From an uncultured delta proteobacterium (GTDB lineage: Bacteria > Myxococcota_A > Polyangia > Polyangiales > Polyangiaceae), in NCBI GenBank assembly GCA_903906315.1, contig CAIVJW010000032.1:1-64000 (forward strand): a DNA stretch of 64,000 nucleotides. The letters run 5' to 3'. Position 1 is the stretch's first letter. Each line of letters starts with the position of its first letter. Below the pieces are notes generated by a model that was not told where the DNA came from, did no database searches, and was given only the letters and a program-made list of their open reading frames with translations. Below, piece by piece: positions 52,754 through 61,254 of the stretch. The position numbers and the translations under genes are program-made.

Positions 52754-54142
52754 TTGTCGCTCAAGCCCGGAGGGAAACCCCCGTACTTCCCATTCGTGGC
52801 GCAGAAGCTCACCTCCTCCGCGCCCATCCGCCACGGCGGACCGCGCTTCCCGTCCGAAGCAACGCGGGCAGGCGCCGCGGCGGTCGAAGCAAACGCGGCA
52901 GCGGTCACCGACACCGCCACGGACGCGGGTCGGGGCGGCGAGCACCGCACGCCGTGGGCAACGCTGGCCGCCCCCAAGCTCCGGGTCCTCATCGTCGACG
53001 ACGAGCTCGCGCTGACACGGAGCCTCGCGCGCGTGCTCGCCAGCCACGGGTTCGGCGTCGTGCCCGTCGGCGACGGGGCTGCCGCGATCGCCGCGCTGCA
53101 AGGAGGGCGCTTCGACGTCGTGCTCAGCGACATCCGGATGCCGACGATGGACGGCGTCGAGCTGCTCCGCGCGCTCCACACCCTCGACCCGGACCTCCCG
53201 GTCCTCCTGATGACCGCCGACCCTCGCGTCGAGACCGCGGCCCAGGCGGTCGAGCTCGGCGCGCTACAGTACCTGCTAAAACCCGTGCCCGTGGACGACC
53301 TCGTGCTGGGCATCCGGCGCGCCGTCGAGCACAGCCAGACACTGCGCCGACAGCGCGAAGCGCTCGAGCTCATGCGCGAGAATCCGCTGGTCGAGGGTCG
53401 CGCCGACCTCGCCATCCACCTCGACCGTTGCCTCGCGACGCTGTGGGTCGCATTCCAGCCGATCGTTCGCAGCGGCGACGGCAGCCTCTTCGGCTACGAG
53501 GCGCTCCTCCGCAGCACGGAGCCGACCCTCCCCCACCCTGGCGCCGTGATCGACGCCGCAGAGAAGCTCCACCGCATCCACGAGCTCGGGCGACGCGTGC
53601 GCGCCCTCGCGGCCGAGTCCTTCGCCCCGATGTGCGCCTGCGACACGCCGGACGGCGCGGCGGGTCCCCTGCTCTTCGTCAACCTGCACACGCGCGATCT
53701 CCTCGACCCGTCACTCACGGATCGCAGCGAGCCGCTCGCTCGCCTCGCCCACCGGGTCGTCCTCGAGGTCACCGAACGCGCCGCGATGGACGACGTCGGC
53801 GACGTGCGGGCGCACATCGCGACGCTCCGCGCGATGGGCTACCGGATCGCGCTCGACGACCTCGGCGCGGGCTACGCGGGGCTGACGAGCTTCGCCCTCT
53901 TGGAGCCCGACTTCGTGAAGCTCGACATGTCGCTCGTGCGCGACGTCCACACGTCCCCGCTCAAGCAGAAGCTCATCGGGTCCATGACGGGCCTCTGCAA
54001 GGACATGGGCATGCAGATCGTCGCGGAAGGCATCGAGACCGTGGAGGAGCGAGCCCCGCTCCTCGACCTCGGCTGCGACCTGATGCAGGGCTACCTGTTC
54101 GCGAAGCCCGGCCGCGCGTTCCCCGCGCACGTCTGGCCGTAG
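52754..54142 (+). CDS. Receiver-EAL c-di-GMP phosphodiesterase, about 462 aa
   Basis: A response regulator with an EAL output. After about 75 variable residues comes a receiver (LRVLIVDDE, phospho-Asp126 in VLSDIRMPTMDG, LLMTADP, Lys in YLLKPVPV). The EAL domain follows: YEALLR (Glu249), VNLHTRDLL, LEVTERA, ALDDLGAGYAGL, VKLDMSLVR, IVAEGIET and MQGYLF. All the metal- and substrate-binding residues I could check are present, so it should cleave cyclic di-GMP. The start is uncertain: TTG at 52754 opens the frame, and GTG at 52796 is an alternative. It is divergent from the TolC gene, and no histidine kinase is adjacent. Confidence 0.92.
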   Translation: MSLKPGGKPPYFPFVAQKLTSSAPIRHGGPRFPSEATRAGAAAVEANAAAVTDTATDAGRGGEHRTPWATLAAPKLRVLIVDDELALTRSLARVLASHGFGVVPVGDGAAAIAALQGGRFDVVLSDIRMPTMDGVELLRALHTLDPDLPVLLMTADPRVETAAQAVELGALQYLLKPVPVDDLVLGIRRAVEHSQTLRRQREALELMRENPLVEGRADLAIHLDRCLATLWVAFQPIVRSGDGSLFGYEALLRSTEPTLPHPGAVIDAAEKLHRIHELGRRVRALAAESFAPMCACDTPDGAAGPLLFVNLHTRDLLDPSLTDRSEPLARLAHRVVLEVTERAAMDDVGDVRAHIATLRAMGYRIALDDLGAGYAGLTSFALLEPDFVKLDMSLVRDVHTSPLKQKLIGSMTGLCKDMGMQIVAEGIETVEERAPLLDLGCDLMQGYLFAKPGRAFPAHVWP

Positions 54143-54336
54143 CGCGACGCGACGCCGGTCCGTCGGGCCGCAGGGCGAGGCCGGATCATCCCGAATCGAC
54201 CGCTCGTCGCATGCTGGTGAGCTCGCTCGGCCTCGCGATCACGTGAACGCGGAGCCGACCGGAGGCCCGTCCCCGACGGCGCCCGGAAGGCCTCGTCCGC
54301 CACCTCGACCCGAGGCTCCCGGCCACGAGCGCCTGG

Positions 54337-54621
54337 CTACTCGGCGTGCGAGAGCCCGACCTTCGCGGCGAGCGCGTCGATCACCCCGAGCAGCAGTTCA
54401 TCCGGGGCCGTGGCCACGATCGTCTCCCAGCCGAGCGCCTCGACGAGCCCCGCCGGCGAGCCGTCGCCGGACGCTTCGACGCCCACGAGCCACTGCGTCA
54501 GGTCCTCCCTCGAGAGCCGGTCCTCCTCGAGCAGGAGGCAGAGCCTCGCTACCGGTGCGTCGAGGTCGTTACCTCGCGGGGAGCTCTCCAAGCAGGCCTC
54601 CTTCGCGCGATCCGGCGCCAA
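54337..54621 (-). CDS. Small hypothetical protein, 94 aa
   Basis: A short frame with strong third-position GC and natural composition, especially its second half (DLTQWLVGVEASGDGSPAGL, then PDELLLGVIDALAAKVG), likely a small helical protein. The first 20 residues (MAPDRAKEACLESSPRG) look less natural, so the true start could be a later codon. No family was recognised. It lies alone, opposite in direction to its neighbours, between the EAL gene and the first Mla permease gene. It might be the end of a decayed gene. Confidence 0.5.
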   Translation of the reverse strand: MAPDRAKEACLESSPRGNDLDAPVARLCLLLEEDRLSREDLTQWLVGVEASGDGSPAGLVEALGWETIVATAPDELLLGVIDALAAKVGLSHAE

Positions 54622-54758
54622 TCGACGCTGCGCTACGCATGCGATCCGCAGTTCTACCGGCTCGCCCCGGGGGCGGCCAGGCCTTCCGCGGCCCGGCGCG
54701 CGCCATGGGGCGAATCGGAACCGCGACCTCGGCGATTCGGCTAAGCTCGGCCGCGACG

Positions 54759-55583
54759 ATGAGCCCCCGGAAGCCGCGCGCAGCCGCTCCCTTGCGGCGC
54801 ATGCCCGAGACCAAGAAGGCGACGCAGGCGGCCGGCGAGGCGTTCCTGATGATCACCGAGACGGTCGGCGGCATGGGCGTGCTCGCAGGCCGAATCGTGG
54901 CCCGGCTCGCGACGCTCAACGTCGACGGGGCCGAGGTGTGGCGCAACCTCTACCGAATGGGGGTCAAGTCCATCCCGATCGTGATCGTGACCGCCCTGTT
55001 CACGGGCGCGATCATGGTCATCCAGGCAGCCCCGCTCGTGGAGCGCTACGGCGCCCACGGCCTGCTCGGCTGGGGCGCTGGCTTCGGCACGCTCCGCGAG
55101 ATCGCGCCGCTCCTCACGGCGCTCATGATCAACGGCCGCGTCGGCGCGAACAACACCGCCGAGCTCGGCACGATGGTCGTGACGGAGCAGATCGACGCGC
55201 TGCGGGTCCTCGCCATCGACCCGATCAGCTTCCTCATCGCGCCGCGGTTCATCGCGATCGTCACCACGCTGCTGCTCTCGACGATCTTCGCCGACGCCCT
55301 CGCGCTCTTCGGCGCGGCGTACTCGGGCCTCGGCCTGCTCGGCGTCGCACCCGGCGTCTTCTACAACGGCCTGACGAGCGGCCTCCTCGGCATCGGCGAC
55401 GTGCTCGGCGGCCTCGTCAAAAGCATCGTCTTCGGCATCGTCATGGCGCTCGCGAGCTGCCAGTACGGCCTCGGCGTGACGGGCGGCGCGCCCGGGGTCG
55501 GCAAGGCCGTGAACGCCACGGTCGTCGCCTCGGCCGCCGGCATCTTCATCCTCGATTACGTCGTCTCCTTCATGCTGGACTGA
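54759..55583 (+). CDS. MlaE-type ABC transporter permease, 274 aa
   Basis: A permease of the MlaE family, which moves phospholipids across the envelope with MlaF and MlaD. Five or so helices follow a basic start. The family's central block is clear: LLTALMINGRVGANNTAELG, then MVVTEQIDALRVLAIDPISFLIAPR. The ATG at 54759 was chosen from the coding frame; a second ATG at 54801 is an alternative. A TAAGCT hexamer (54742-54747) may be its -10. The second permease gene starts two bases after its stop, so both are translated from one message. Confidence 0.88.
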   Translation: MSPRKPRAAAPLRRMPETKKATQAAGEAFLMITETVGGMGVLAGRIVARLATLNVDGAEVWRNLYRMGVKSIPIVIVTALFTGAIMVIQAAPLVERYGAHGLLGWGAGFGTLREIAPLLTALMINGRVGANNTAELGTMVVTEQIDALRVLAIDPISFLIAPRFIAIVTTLLLSTIFADALALFGAAYSGLGLLGVAPGVFYNGLTSGLLGIGDVLGGLVKSIVFGIVMALASCQYGLGVTGGAPGVGKAVNATVVASAAGIFILDYVVSFMLD

Positions 55584-55585
55584 CC

Positions 55586-56437
55586 ATGGCGAGAACGGTC
55601 GCAAGCCCCACGATCGTCCCGCCCGCGCAGAGCGAGCTGCGCGCGCTCGCGCCCGAGCCGACGGGCGTGGCGATCCTCGGCGCGCGCGCGATCGAGCTCG
55701 CGCGCGTGGGCCACGAGCTCTACTCCGTCTTCGTCCGCACGCTCTACTACTGCGCGCGCGGCCGCCGGGAGCCCGGCGCGATCCTCCAGCAGATGTACGA
55801 GATCGGCAACCGGTCGGTCTTCTTCCTGACCGTCGTCATGGGCTTCATCGGCATGATCCTCGTCTTTCAGGCGGGGTTGCAGGCGAAGCGCGTCGTCCCC
55901 GATCTCACGCTGCTCGGCGCGACGTACCTCGAGCTGCTCATCCGCGACCTCGCCGCGTCGATCGGCGCGCTCATGCTCGCGACGCGCGTCGGCGCCGGCA
56001 TCGCGGCGGAGATCGGCTCGATGGTGGTCACCGAGCAGGTCGATGCGCTCCGCATGACCGCCGCCGACCCGATCGACTACCTCGTCAAGCCGCGCTTCAT
56101 CGCGAGCGTGCTCATGACGACGTGCCTCATCATCTGGAGCGCGGCGGTCGCGTTCGGGTCCGGCATGATCACCGCGTACACGGCCTTCGACGTCCAGCCT
56201 CGCACCTTCATGAACATGAGCCTCGTCGACGCGGGCGACCTCACCATCGGCCTCGCCAAGTGCGTCGCTTATGGCGCAGCGATCCCCGTCGTGTCGGCCC
56301 ACTCGGGGCTCTCGACGTTCGGCGGCTCCGAGGGCGTCGGCTGGGCGACGACCCGCGCGGTCGTCAACTCGTCGCTCGCCGTCATCATGCTCAACATGTT
56401 CATCTCGGCCGCGGGCTTCCTCGTCTTTCCGGGCTGA
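55586..56437 (+). CDS. Second MlaE-type ABC transporter permease, 283 aa
   Basis: A paralogue of the preceding permease with a longer N-terminus (about 35 extra residues). It has the same core block, LMLATRVGAGIAAEIGSMVV then TEQVDALRMTAADPIDYLVKPR, and about five helices. The two permeases differ through most of their length, so they may form a mixed dimer rather than act separately; bacterial MlaE is normally a homodimer. The ATG at 55586 is two bases after the previous stop. It converges with the ATPase gene, 18 bases apart. Confidence 0.88.
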   Translation: MARTVASPTIVPPAQSELRALAPEPTGVAILGARAIELARVGHELYSVFVRTLYYCARGRREPGAILQQMYEIGNRSVFFLTVVMGFIGMILVFQAGLQAKRVVPDLTLLGATYLELLIRDLAASIGALMLATRVGAGIAAEIGSMVVTEQVDALRMTAADPIDYLVKPRFIASVLMTTCLIIWSAAVAFGSGMITAYTAFDVQPRTFMNMSLVDAGDLTIGLAKCVAYGAAIPVVSAHSGLSTFGGSEGVGWATTRAVVNSSLAVIMLNMFISAAGFLVFPG

Positions 56438-56455
56438 CGCCCGACGGGCGGCGCG

Positions 56456-57196
56456 CTACTCGATCGGCCCGTCGGCGCGGCCCGTGATGAACTGCTGCAC
56501 GACCTCGTCGGCCGCGGCGCGAAACTCGTCCTTGCTGCCGAGCTTCCGCACGACGCCCTGGTAGAGCATCACGATGCGATCGGCGATCGTGAAGATCGAG
56601 ACGAGGTCGTGGCTCACGACGATGCTGGTGACCCCGAGCGTGTCGCTGAGCTCGCGGATCAGCTTGTCCACGCGGCGCGCGCTCACCGGATCGAGGCTCG
56701 TCGTCGGCTCGTCGAACAGCACGTAGCGCGGGTTCAACGTCAGGGCGCGCGCGATCGCGACCCGCTTGCGCATGCCGTCGCCGAGCTCCGGCGGGAAACG
56801 GTCGGCGAAGTCTTCCATGTGCACCTGCTCGAGCAGCCGCTGGGCCTCGGAGAGCGCCTCCTTGAGCTTCAGCCCTTTGTGCTTGCGCAGCGGGAGCGCG
56901 ACGTTCTCGGCGCAGGTCATCGAGTCGAACAGCGTCGAGTGCTGGAAGACCATCGCGCACTTCATCCGCACCGGGTACATCTGCTTCTCGTCGAAGCGGC
57001 TGACCTCCTCGCCGTCGAGCCAGATCTCTCCCCCGTCCGGGTAGAGCAGGCCGACGAGGTGCTTGATGAGCACGCTCTTGCCGACGCCCGAGCCTCCGAT
57101 GATGAAGAAGACCTCCCCATCCTGGACGTCGAACGAGACGTCCGTGAGCACGGTCTTCGGCCCGAACGACTTCTTCACGTGGCGGAAGGAGATCAT
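56456..57196 (-). CDS. MlaF-type ABC transporter ATPase, 246 aa
   Basis: The ATP-binding subunit. Walker A is GGSGVGKS (from about residue 34), the Q-loop lies in MVFQHSTLFDSMT, Walker B is YVLFDEPTTSLDP, and the switch His is in VVSHDL. The signature motif is ELGDGMRKRVAIARAL, where family members usually have LSGGM: the Ser is Gly and one Gly is Asp. MlaF homologues in other phyla also vary here, so it may still work. It is encoded opposite to both permeases, an unusual split of the operon, and diverges from the MlaD-type gene (57347). The ATG at 57196 is clear. Confidence 0.92.
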   Translation of the reverse strand: MISFRHVKKSFGPKTVLTDVSFDVQDGEVFFIIGGSGVGKSVLIKHLVGLLYPDGGEIWLDGEEVSRFDEKQMYPVRMKCAMVFQHSTLFDSMTCAENVALPLRKHKGLKLKEALSEAQRLLEQVHMEDFADRFPPELGDGMRKRVAIARALTLNPRYVLFDEPTTSLDPVSARRVDKLIRELSDTLGVTSIVVSHDLVSIFTIADRIVMLYQGVVRKLGSKDEFRAAADEVVQQFITGRADGPIE

Positions 57197-57346
57197 GGGC
57201 GGGGGCCGAGGGTAGCGCGAACCGGCCGCCGCGTTCGCGTCGATCGCCGTCCCCTCGATCTCGACGGCGGCCGACCGGCGATCCGCTCCGCGACGCCCCC
57301 CCATCGAGGCTTCCCCCGCGCGCGCGAATTCGGCGATGATGCGCCC

Positions 57347-58366
57347 ATGTCGAGCCCGCGGTCGATCGAGGTCAAGGTCGGTATTCTCATCCTGACGGCC
57401 GTCGGGCTGCTGGCTGCGTTCATCCTCGTCATGGGCGGCCTGAACTTCCAGCCGACCTACCCCATCTACGTCGACTTCGACAACCCGGGCGGCCTGCAGA
57501 CCGGCGCGCCCGTGAAGATCGCCGGCGTGAAGGTCGGCAAGATCGTCGACGTGCAGTTCCGCGGCGCCGAGCCCAAGACCAACAAGCGCGAGCCGCTCGT
57601 CCGCATGAAGGTCACCGTCGAGAAGCGGTACGCCCAGAGCGTCCACGAGAACTCGATCTTCTACGTGACGACGCAGGGCGTGCTCGGCGAGCAGTTCCTC
57701 GCCATCGAGCCCGGCTCGAGCGACCGTCCCGTGCTCGCCGAAGGCGGCGTGGTCCGGGGCCTCGATCCGCCGCGCCTCGACATGCTCCTCTCCGAGAGCT
57801 ACGAGCTGCTCCACACCGCGGTCTCCGCGGTGCGCGATAACCGCGCCGAGTTCTCCGAGGCCTTCGACGGCCTACGCCAGACGTTGAAGGGCACCGGCGG
57901 CTTCTTCGACCGCAACGGGCAGAAGATCGACCGCATCACCTCGAACGTCGAGCAGCTCACGGCCGACGCGCAGGGCCTGATGAAGAAGGCCGGCGACAAG
58001 TACGTCGACAACGCGCAGATCGACCGCATCCTCGCCAACGTCGACCACGTCACCATCGCCGCCGCGAAGGACGTGCCGCCGATCATGGCCGACGCGAAGG
58101 AGACGCTCGCGAGCGCCAAGCGCATCGCGAATTCCCTCGGCAACGAAGCCGAGCTCGCGAAGATCAAGCAGGTGGTGTCCGACGCGTCCGACCTCGTCAA
58201 GATGGCCAAGGGCGCGACGTCCGACGCGCAGGCGCTCCTCTCGCACGTCAAGCGCGGCAAGGGCACCGTGGGCGCGCTCGTGATGGACGAGCAGCTCTAC
58301 GACGACCTCCAGGAGATGGCCCGGGACCTGAAGCACAACCCCTGGAAGTTCTTCTGGAAGGAGTGA
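57347..58366 (+). CDS. MlaD/MCE-domain lipid-transfer protein, 339 aa
   Basis: An MCE-family protein anchored by one helix (residues 9-30, KVGILILTAVGLLAAFILVM). The MCE domain follows at about 35-120: YVDFDNPGGLQTGAPVKIAG, VKVGKIVDVQFRG, TQGVLGEQFLAIEPG. The C-terminal 200 residues are helical, with repeated Asp/Lys/Ala segments that fit a coiled-coil stalk. MCE rings carry lipids through the periplasm between MlaFE and the outer membrane. It is divergent from the ATPase gene across a 150-base gap, so both may share a control region. The ATG at 57347 is clear. Confidence 0.92.
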   Translation: MSSPRSIEVKVGILILTAVGLLAAFILVMGGLNFQPTYPIYVDFDNPGGLQTGAPVKIAGVKVGKIVDVQFRGAEPKTNKREPLVRMKVTVEKRYAQSVHENSIFYVTTQGVLGEQFLAIEPGSSDRPVLAEGGVVRGLDPPRLDMLLSESYELLHTAVSAVRDNRAEFSEAFDGLRQTLKGTGGFFDRNGQKIDRITSNVEQLTADAQGLMKKAGDKYVDNAQIDRILANVDHVTIAAAKDVPPIMADAKETLASAKRIANSLGNEAELAKIKQVVSDASDLVKMAKGATSDAQALLSHVKRGKGTVGALVMDEQLYDDLQEMARDLKHNPWKFFWKE

Positions 58367-58367
58367 C

Positions 58368-58424
58368 CGCGGCCCGCCGATGGGCGGCCGCGATCACGCG
58401 CCGCCGCCCGCGATGCGGCGGCGG
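58368..58424. terminator. Two GC hairpins between convergent genes
   Basis: Right after the MlaD-type stop there are two stems: CGCGGCC (58368-58374) with GGCCGCG (58386-58392), and GCCGCCGC (58400-58407) with GCGGCGGC (58415-58422). Neither has a T-tract. The arrangement is like that at 8204-8256. Confidence 0.5.
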
Positions 58425-58435
58425 CCCCCCGGGGC

Positions 58436-58651
58436 TCACCCCAGCGTGACGATGGGGTCGCCCTCGGTGACGGGCTGCCCCTCCTTCACGTGAATCGTCT
58501 CGACGCTCCCCTCGTCCTCGCTCTCGACGGGCATCTCCATTTTCATCGACTCGAGGATCGCGACGACGGTCCCCTCCTCGACGGCGTCGCCCGCCTTGAC
58601 CTCGATCTTCCAAACCGTGCCGGTGATATGCGCCTTGATGACCTTCGCCAT
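58436..58651 (-). CDS. Stand-alone biotinyl/lipoyl carrier domain, 71 aa
   Basis: A complete biotinyl domain and nothing else. The fold is recognisable from AHITGTVWKIEVKAGDAVEEG to the modification hairpin ESMKMEMP (Lys37), then VETIHVKEGQPVTEGDPIVTLG. MKM is the motif for biotin protein ligase, so it should carry biotin for an acyl-CoA or similar carboxylase, but no carboxylase gene is in the window. The ATG at 58651 fits the domain; the frame upstream to 58756 is poor. It converges with the MlaD-type gene. Confidence 0.88.
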   Translation of the reverse strand: MAKVIKAHITGTVWKIEVKAGDAVEEGTVVAILESMKMEMPVESEDEGSVETIHVKEGQPVTEGDPIVTLG

Positions 58652-59013
58652 GAGGCGGCGGAAGGTACCGGACCGCGTGGTCAATTGGAATCCCCGTCCT
58701 TCGAGCGCGCCGCGAGGGGAACAGCTCCACCGCGCTCGGACGAGCGCGCGCAGCACCGCCCCGCGATCGGCCCCACGTCATCGGCCCCCACGCGCGCTCG
58801 CGACGCGCTATGCTCGCGCTCGAGCTCGAGGGACGGGCGGGACGGCGCACCCCCCCCTCGGCTCCCGGAATTGCTATCGAAGCGAGCGCTCTTCGCGGTA
58901 AGCTCCGCGGTCGCCCGGCGAGTCACGACGGAAGATTCTCAGGAAGGCGCTGGCGCCAGGCAGGAGGCCGCACCTCCGCCAGCTGCCCACGAGGTCGAAG
59001 GAGCCACGAGGTC
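58652..59013. other. Intergenic region, no gene seen
   Basis: A 362-base gap between divergent genes. It is GC-rich with a few AT-richer spots (AATTGCTATCG near 58869-58880, GATTCTCAGG near 58933). No clear promoter pair, repeat or coding frame was found. A likely ribosome-binding site, GAAGGAG, ends about 12 bases before the ATG at 59014. Confidence 0.4.
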
Positions 59014-59775
59014 ATGTCGGAACAGAAGGAAAGCTCGGTCCTCTTCTCCCTCAAAGAGCTGATGAACCTCGAAGAGGATCGCATCAGGTCCGAGGAGGCC
59101 GAGAAGACCGCGGCCGCGCATGCGGCGGAGCGGGCCCGCGCGGACGCCGAGCGATCCGCTCGCGACGCCGAGGAATCGCGGATTCGTGCGGAGGAGGAGC
59201 GTCGTCGCCTGGAAGAGCTGCGCGGGCGCGAGGAGGCGGCCCGACTCGAGGCCATCCGCCACGCCGAGATCGAGAAGGCGCGGCTCGAGTCCGAGCAGCG
59301 CGCCCGCCTCGAGGCGCTCACCGCCCAGCAGCAGCACGAGAAGGCCCTCGCGACGCTGCAGCACGACGAGTCCAAGAAGAGCCTGCGGCGCATGCTCATC
59401 GGCGGCAGCCTCGTCGCGGTCCTCGCGGCCAGCGGCCTGGGCTTCTTCCTCTACCAGACGCAGCAGCAGGCGAAGCTCGCCGGCCAGCAGGCGGAGGAAG
59501 AGAAGCGCGCCGCCGCCGAACAGAAGAAAGAGTTCGAAGACCGCCTGAAGAAGATGGACGAGAAGCAGGCCGGCCTCCTGGACCAGCTCGCCAAGACGAC
59601 GGACGAGAAGCAGAAGGCCGAGATCCTCGCGAAAATCGAGGAAGAGAAGCGCAAGGCCGACGAGCTCAAGAAGAAGGGCACGGGCGGCCCGATGCCCGGC
59701 ACCGGCGGGCCGGCGAGCACCCCGAAGCCCGCGTGCAAGTGCGCAGCGGGCGACCCGCTCTGCAACTGCCTGTAG
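59014..59775 (+). CDS. Coiled-coil membrane protein with Cys-rich tail, 253 aa
   Basis: A protein with a long Glu/Arg/Ala heptad-like coiled coil on the cytoplasmic side (residues 20-118), one membrane helix (about 127-147), a second Lys/Glu coiled coil (150-215) and a Gly/Pro/Thr linker. The tail holds four Cys in CKCAAGDPLCNC. No family was recognised; the two coiled coils suggest a scaffold or spacer. The ATG at 59014 has a GAAGGAG site. It is five bases before pyrF and co-directional, so it may share a transcript, with no obvious link in function. Confidence 0.8.
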   Translation: MSEQKESSVLFSLKELMNLEEDRIRSEEAEKTAAAHAAERARADAERSARDAEESRIRAEEERRRLEELRGREEAARLEAIRHAEIEKARLESEQRARLEALTAQQQHEKALATLQHDESKKSLRRMLIGGSLVAVLAASGLGFFLYQTQQQAKLAGQQAEEEKRAAAEQKKEFEDRLKKMDEKQAGLLDQLAKTTDEKQKAEILAKIEEEKRKADELKKKGTGGPMPGTGGPASTPKPACKCAAGDPLCNCL

Positions 59776-59780
59776 CGCCC

Positions 59781-60515
59781 GTGCACCGGCCTTCCGGGGC
59801 GCGCGCCCGCCTCGTCTTTCCGCTCGACTTCCCCAACCTGACCGAAGCCCGACCGATGGCGGAGCGCGTCGCGCCCGCCGTCGGCGTGCTCAAGGTCGGG
59901 CTCGAGCTGTTCGTGCGCGAAGGCGCAGCGGCGGTCGAGCTCGCTCGCGGGCTCGGCCTCGAGGTCTTCCTCGACCTCAAGCTCCACGACATCCCCGAGA
60001 CCGTCGACCGCGCCGTCGCGGCGGCGATCACGCTCGGCGTGCGCTACCTGACCGTGCACGCCGGCGGCGGTCGCGCGATGCTGGACCGCGCCGCCTCGAG
60101 GGCCGCCCAGGCCCCGGATCCGCTCACGATCCTCGCGGTCACGGTGCTGACGTCGCTCGACGCCGCCGACCTCCAGAGCCTCGGGGTCGCCGAGCCGCCG
60201 CGCGATCACGCGACACGGCTCGCGCGCCTTGCGTGGGACGCCGGCGTGCGCGGCTTCGTGACCTCGCCGGCCGAGGCCTCCGCTCTGCGCGCCGAGCTCG
60301 GCCCCCAGGCCCTGATCGTGACGCCGGGAATCCGACCGATCGGCGCCGACGCGTTCGACCAGAAGCGCGTCGCGACGCCGGCCCGCGCCATCGCCGACGG
60401 CGCCGACCTCCTCGTCGTCGGGCGTCCCATCCGCGACGCGGCCGACCCGCTCGCGGCGGCTCACGCGGTCGTCGCCGAGATCGAGCGATCTCTCGCCGCT
60501 CGGGGCGCGTCATGA
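59781..60515 (+). CDS. pyrF: Orotidine 5'-phosphate decarboxylase
   Basis: A 244-residue OMP decarboxylase, the last enzyme of UMP synthesis. It shows LVFPLDFPNL (first barrel strand, Asp for ribose binding), GVLKVGLELF, the catalytic Lys/Asp array FLDLKLHDIPETV, LTVHAGGG, IVTPGIRP and LLVVGRPIRDAADP. The GTG at 59781 gives the family's usual length and follows the previous stop by five bases. Its stop overlaps the ATG of the RlmB-type gene (ATGA). Confidence 0.95.
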   Translation: MHRPSGARARLVFPLDFPNLTEARPMAERVAPAVGVLKVGLELFVREGAAAVELARGLGLEVFLDLKLHDIPETVDRAVAAAITLGVRYLTVHAGGGRAMLDRAASRAAQAPDPLTILAVTVLTSLDAADLQSLGVAEPPRDHATRLARLAWDAGVRGFVTSPAEASALRAELGPQALIVTPGIRPIGADAFDQKRVATPARAIADGADLLVVGRPIRDAADPLAAAHAVVAEIERSLAARGAS

Positions 60516-61246
60516 GCCGCCTCATCCTCGGCATCCAGCCCGTCCGCGAGGCCATCCGAGCCCACGGCTACGGGCTCGAGCAGGTGCTCGTCGAGCGCGG
60601 CGACAACCCGAAGCTGCAGGCGATCGGCAGGTTCGCAACCGACCAGGGCATCGCCGTCGAGGAGCGATCGCGCGGCGACCTCGACCGCATGGCCGCCGGC
60701 GGCCGGCATCAGGGCGTCATCGCCCTCGCGCCGGAGCTCCGCCTGCGCCGCCTCGAGGAGCTCGTCGTCGAGCCGACGTCGATCTTCATGGCCCTCGACG
60801 GCGTGATGGATCCGCAGAACTTCGGCGCGGTCATCCGCAGCGCGGTCGCGCTCGGAGCCCGCGCCATCCTCTGGCCCGAGCACGCCTCGGCGCCGCTGTC
60901 CCCGGCGACGTTCCGCGCGTCGGCAGGCGCCATCGAGCACGCGACGCTCTGCCGGGTGCCCTCGCTCCCGGACGCGCTGCTGTCGCTCGCGAGCCAGGGC
61001 GCGACCGCGGTCGCGCTCGACGCGCAAGGGCCTACCGAGCTCGGCGCCCTCGATCTCGCGGGGCCCGTCGTCATCGTCGTCGGGGCCGAGGACAAGGGCG
61101 TCCGGCGGCCCGTGCGCCGCGCTTGCCACCACGCGGCGCGGCTGCCGATGAGCGGCCCCATCGGGTCGCTCAACGCCTCGGTCGCGGCGGCGCTCGCGCT
61201 CTACGAGGTGCTGCGGCAACGCCAGACCCGGTCCCTCACGCCGTAG
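60512..61246 (+). CDS. rlmB: RlmB/TrmH-type rRNA 2'-O-methyltransferase
   Basis: A 244-residue SPOUT methyltransferase. An N-terminal substrate-binding domain (ILGIQPVREAIRAHG, through RHQGVIAL) is followed by the trefoil-knot catalytic domain with ALDGVMDPQNFGAVIRSA (motif 1), VVIVVGAEDKGV (motif 2) and LPMSGPIGSLNASVAAALALYE (motif 3). RlmB methylates the 2'-O of a guanosine in 23S rRNA; a TrmH-like role on tRNA is possible but less likely given the N-terminal domain. The ATG at 60512 overlaps the pyrF stop. Confidence 0.92.
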   Translation: MSRLILGIQPVREAIRAHGYGLEQVLVERGDNPKLQAIGRFATDQGIAVEERSRGDLDRMAAGGRHQGVIALAPELRLRRLEELVVEPTSIFMALDGVMDPQNFGAVIRSAVALGARAILWPEHASAPLSPATFRASAGAIEHATLCRVPSLPDALLSLASQGATAVALDAQGPTELGALDLAGPVVIVVGAEDKGVRRPVRRACHHAARLPMSGPIGSLNASVAAALALYEVLRQRQTRSLTP

Positions 61247-61254
61247 CCCGAGGC

